The notes below the pieces were generated by a model. That model did not search any database and was not told the origin of the DNA. It worked only from the letters and a program-made list of their open reading frames with translations. Below, in pieces: positions 43,727-44,309 of a DNA stretch of 44,309 nucleotides. Every line of letters begins with the position of its first letter. Position 1 is the first letter of the stretch. This DNA comes from Salinicola sp. (GTDB lineage Bacteria > Pseudomonadota > Gammaproteobacteria > Pseudomonadales > Halomonadaceae): positions 1 to 44,309 of the forward strand of contig NZNW01000016.1 of assembly GCA_002695065.1 (NCBI GenBank), written 5' to 3'. Both the position numbers and the translations under genes were made by a program.

Positions 43727-44050
43727 ATGATTTATGAGATCGCGATACTGCCCGTCCACAGGGAACACATCGATAACTTCAGGCATGCATTTGCCGAGGT
43801 CGCTCATTTGCTCTGCCGCGCAAAAGGCTACCGCGGACACATGCTGGCCCAAGGGATCGAAATACCGCAGCAATTCAACCTGATCGTGCGTTGGCAATCA
43901 CTCGAGGATCACACGCCAGGTTTCGAAACGAGTGAAGACCATCGGCTGTTCATGATGGGACTGCAGGCATACTTCTCGGGAGAACCCCAGGTCTATCACA
44001 TTGAAGGAGCCGCTTTTGCCATGGGTGACTCTACCTTCCAAGGCATTTGA
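43727..44050 (+). CDS. ABM-domain (antibiotic biosynthesis monooxygenase-like) small protein
   Basis: 107 residues (MIYEIAILPVHREHIDNFRHAFAEVAHLLCRAKGYRGHMLAQGIEIPQQFNLIVRWQSLEDHTPGFETSEDH). This is the dimeric ferredoxin-like ABM fold shared by YgiN-type quinol monooxygenases and haem-degrading enzymes. It follows the quinone oxidoreductase by 35 bases with AGGGGAA upstream, so it is probably in the same operon. A quinol or quinone substrate would unite the trio; this is inference. Confidence 0.87.
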   Translation: MIYEIAILPVHREHIDNFRHAFAEVAHLLCRAKGYRGHMLAQGIEIPQQFNLIVRWQSLEDHTPGFETSEDHRLFMMGLQAYFSGEPQVYHIEGAAFAMGDSTFQGI

Positions 44051-44182
44051 CAATGTGTCGTGGTCAACTGATCTGGACAGCGAGCTAAGCTTGTCCTCCG
44101 CTCGCATAGACGGTAAAGGCTGATGAAGCGTTGACAATTTCCAGCTTTGGAAACAGATGGCAGGTCCAATGTACAGACACAA

Positions 44183-44207
44183 AAAAACCGCCTCAAGGGG
44201 CGGTTTT
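44183..44207 (-). terminator. Terminator after the tRNA-Thr gene (possibly bidirectional)
   Basis: AACCGCC and GGCGGTT form a stem around TCAAG. On the minus strand it runs into seven T's (A's at 44181-44187), about 40 bases past the tRNA 3' end. On the plus strand TTTT follows, so it may also stop the ABM transcript. Confidence 0.8.
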
Positions 44208-44247
44208 CTGCAAGGCCAAAAAGCCTTTCAAATCAATCTCTAAGCTC

Positions 44248-44309
<62 letters not shown>

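Overview
The window is GC-rich bacterial chromosome, most likely from a gammaproteobacterium of the Halomonadaceae (Halomonas/Salinicola/Chromohalobacter type). This rests on base composition, the gene repertoire (osmoregulated glucan synthase, phosphoketolase with acetate kinase, tripartite tricarboxylate transport) and a tRNA-Thr with an encoded CCA end. The assignment is an inference; there is no rRNA or other species marker.

Left part (1-13.3 kb): the 5' part of an unrecognised gene runs off the left edge. Then come a giant cyclic beta-1,2-glucan synthase (2988 codons) followed by a transglutaminase-like protein, a methyl-accepting chemotaxis protein on the other strand, and a translationally coupled pair of tiny zinc-ribbon proteins. 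Next (13.3-18.3 kb) is a complete bacterial NHEJ operon on the minus strand: ligD followed by two different Ku genes. It ends in a short MITE-like element whose tip supplies the last stop codon. An ackA-xfp operon (18.7-22.4 kb) converts the acetyl-phosphate made by phosphoketolase to acetate and ATP.

The middle part (22.4-30.4 kb) holds stress and resistance genes, nearly all on the minus strand: a DUF2243/caa3-assembly membrane pair, an arsenic operon arsR-arsC-arsH-arsB joined to chrA, a crcB-DUF190 fluoride pair under a recognisable fluoride riboswitch, and a persulfide-dioxygenase-like metallohydrolase with a perfect palindrome upstream. A second copy of the MITE-like element lies between arsH and arsB. 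Removing it restores a run of four 14-bp repeats.

The right part (30.4-44.3 kb) looks accessory. A PrpF-type isomerase, a TctC binding protein and a TctA-TctB fusion form a transport/catabolism operon divergent from a LysR gene. The start of that LysR gene is triplicated as 21-bp tandem repeats that create two five-codon mini-ORFs. A LysR/isochorismatase/pirin cluster contains a broken alpha/beta hydrolase, and a kef-type antiporter remnant lies next to panE. An FAD monooxygenase follows, then an ArsR-type repressor with a quinone oxidoreductase and an ABM-domain protein behind a textbook promoter/operator. The window ends inside a tRNA-Thr gene.

The least conventional signals are regulatory rather than enzymatic: two ArsR genes with apparently leaderless promoters, the lysR start-codon triplication, the ars repeat array interrupted by the mobile element, and a candidate Shine-Dalgarno-masking hairpin below the fluoride aptamer. 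I found no CRISPR array and no intact transposase.
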